Origin: Candidatus Stygibacter frigidus
Lineage (GTDB): Bacteria > Cloacimonadota > Cloacimonadia > Cloacimonadales > TCS61
Assembly: GCA_030765325.1 (NCBI GenBank)
Contig: JAVCCT010000086.1
Coordinates: 1-6,709, forward strand
Length of the DNA stretch: 6,709 nucleotides
Direction: 5' to 3'
The notes under the pieces were generated by a model. The model searched no databases, was not told the origin of the DNA, and was given only the letters and a program-made list of their open reading frames with translations. Shown here in pieces: positions 6,619-6,709 of the stretch (position 1 is the stretch's first letter; the number at the start of each line of letters is the position of its first letter). The translations under genes and the position numbers were made by a program.

Positions 6619-6693
6619 GTAGGTGATATTTATTTGTAGCCCCAGGTTGGAGCGGAGCGACAATCTGGGGCTTTATAATTTATATTCACCTAC
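6619..6693. repeat. Long imperfect palindrome, REP/MITE-like intergenic element
   Basis: Three nested layers are visible. The inner arms GCCCCAGGTTG (6639-6649) and CAATCTGGGGC (6661-6671) pair over 11 bases with one mismatch (G-U possible in RNA), around an 11-base loop. That loop region contains GGAGC twice in tandem (6649-6658). AT-rich stretches follow on both sides and pair imperfectly. The outer arms GTAGGTGA (6619-6626) and TCACCTAC (6686-6693) pair perfectly over 8 bases. The left outer arm also belongs to a small palindrome, TCACC-GTA-GGTGA (6614-6626). The form resembles multicopy extragenic palindromes of bacteria, including those mobilised by Y1/REP-associated transposases. A role as a terminator for plus-strand transcripts is possible because TTTATAATTT follows the inner arm, but no plus-strand gene in the window needs one. 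Confidence 0.65.
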
Positions 6694-6709
6694 CCGTCCC
6701 AAACACCGG

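Noticed and set aside
6639..6681. Inner hairpin as a rho-independent terminator of the operon
   Set aside because: The hairpin lies upstream of the minus-strand operon, and the T-rich tail follows on the plus strand, where no gene in the window ends. It is better described as part of a larger palindrome.

Overview
The window holds a compact, minus-strand drug/solute efflux operon from an AT-rich, didermic (Gram-negative type) bacterium. Reading on the minus strand, from high to low coordinates, it contains a TetR-family regulator, a TolC-type outer-membrane channel, a lipid-anchored periplasmic adaptor (HlyD/AcrA type) and an RND inner-membrane pump. These are followed by the first 93 codons of a YggS-type pyridoxal-phosphate homeostasis protein, which runs off the left edge. 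No phage, insertion sequence, CRISPR array, tRNA or rRNA was seen. The protein style and the repeats upstream of the operon would fit an anaerobic member of the Cloacimonadota/FCB assemblage, but this is a weak impression, not an identification.

Layout: 1-281 is partial yggS. 282-346 is a short spacer with no convincing terminator or promoter. 347-3409 is the RND pump, 3422-4450 the adaptor, 4452-5876 the outer-membrane factor and 5886-6482 the TetR regulator. 6483-6709 is non-coding and unusually structured: it carries a degenerate 9-nucleotide tandem array (about 6511-6600) and a long imperfect palindrome (6619-6693).

How the genes work together: the pump, adaptor and channel together form a complete tripartite envelope-spanning efflux complex. 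The regulator is the first gene of the same transcription unit, so it probably represses itself and the pump until a ligand releases it. Gaps between the four genes are 9, 1 and 12 bases. The Shine-Dalgarno sequences of the channel and pump genes overlap the stop codon of the gene before, and that of the adaptor lies inside the last codons of the channel gene, which suggests translational coupling.

The most notable points are two. The RND pump lacks the usual membrane-embedded charged residues of the proton relay: the TM4 Asp-Asp pair is Thr-Asn and the TM10 Lys is Asn. The intergenic region upstream has a composite repeat architecture. I do not see a wholly new system; this is a recognisable efflux operon with those peculiarities.
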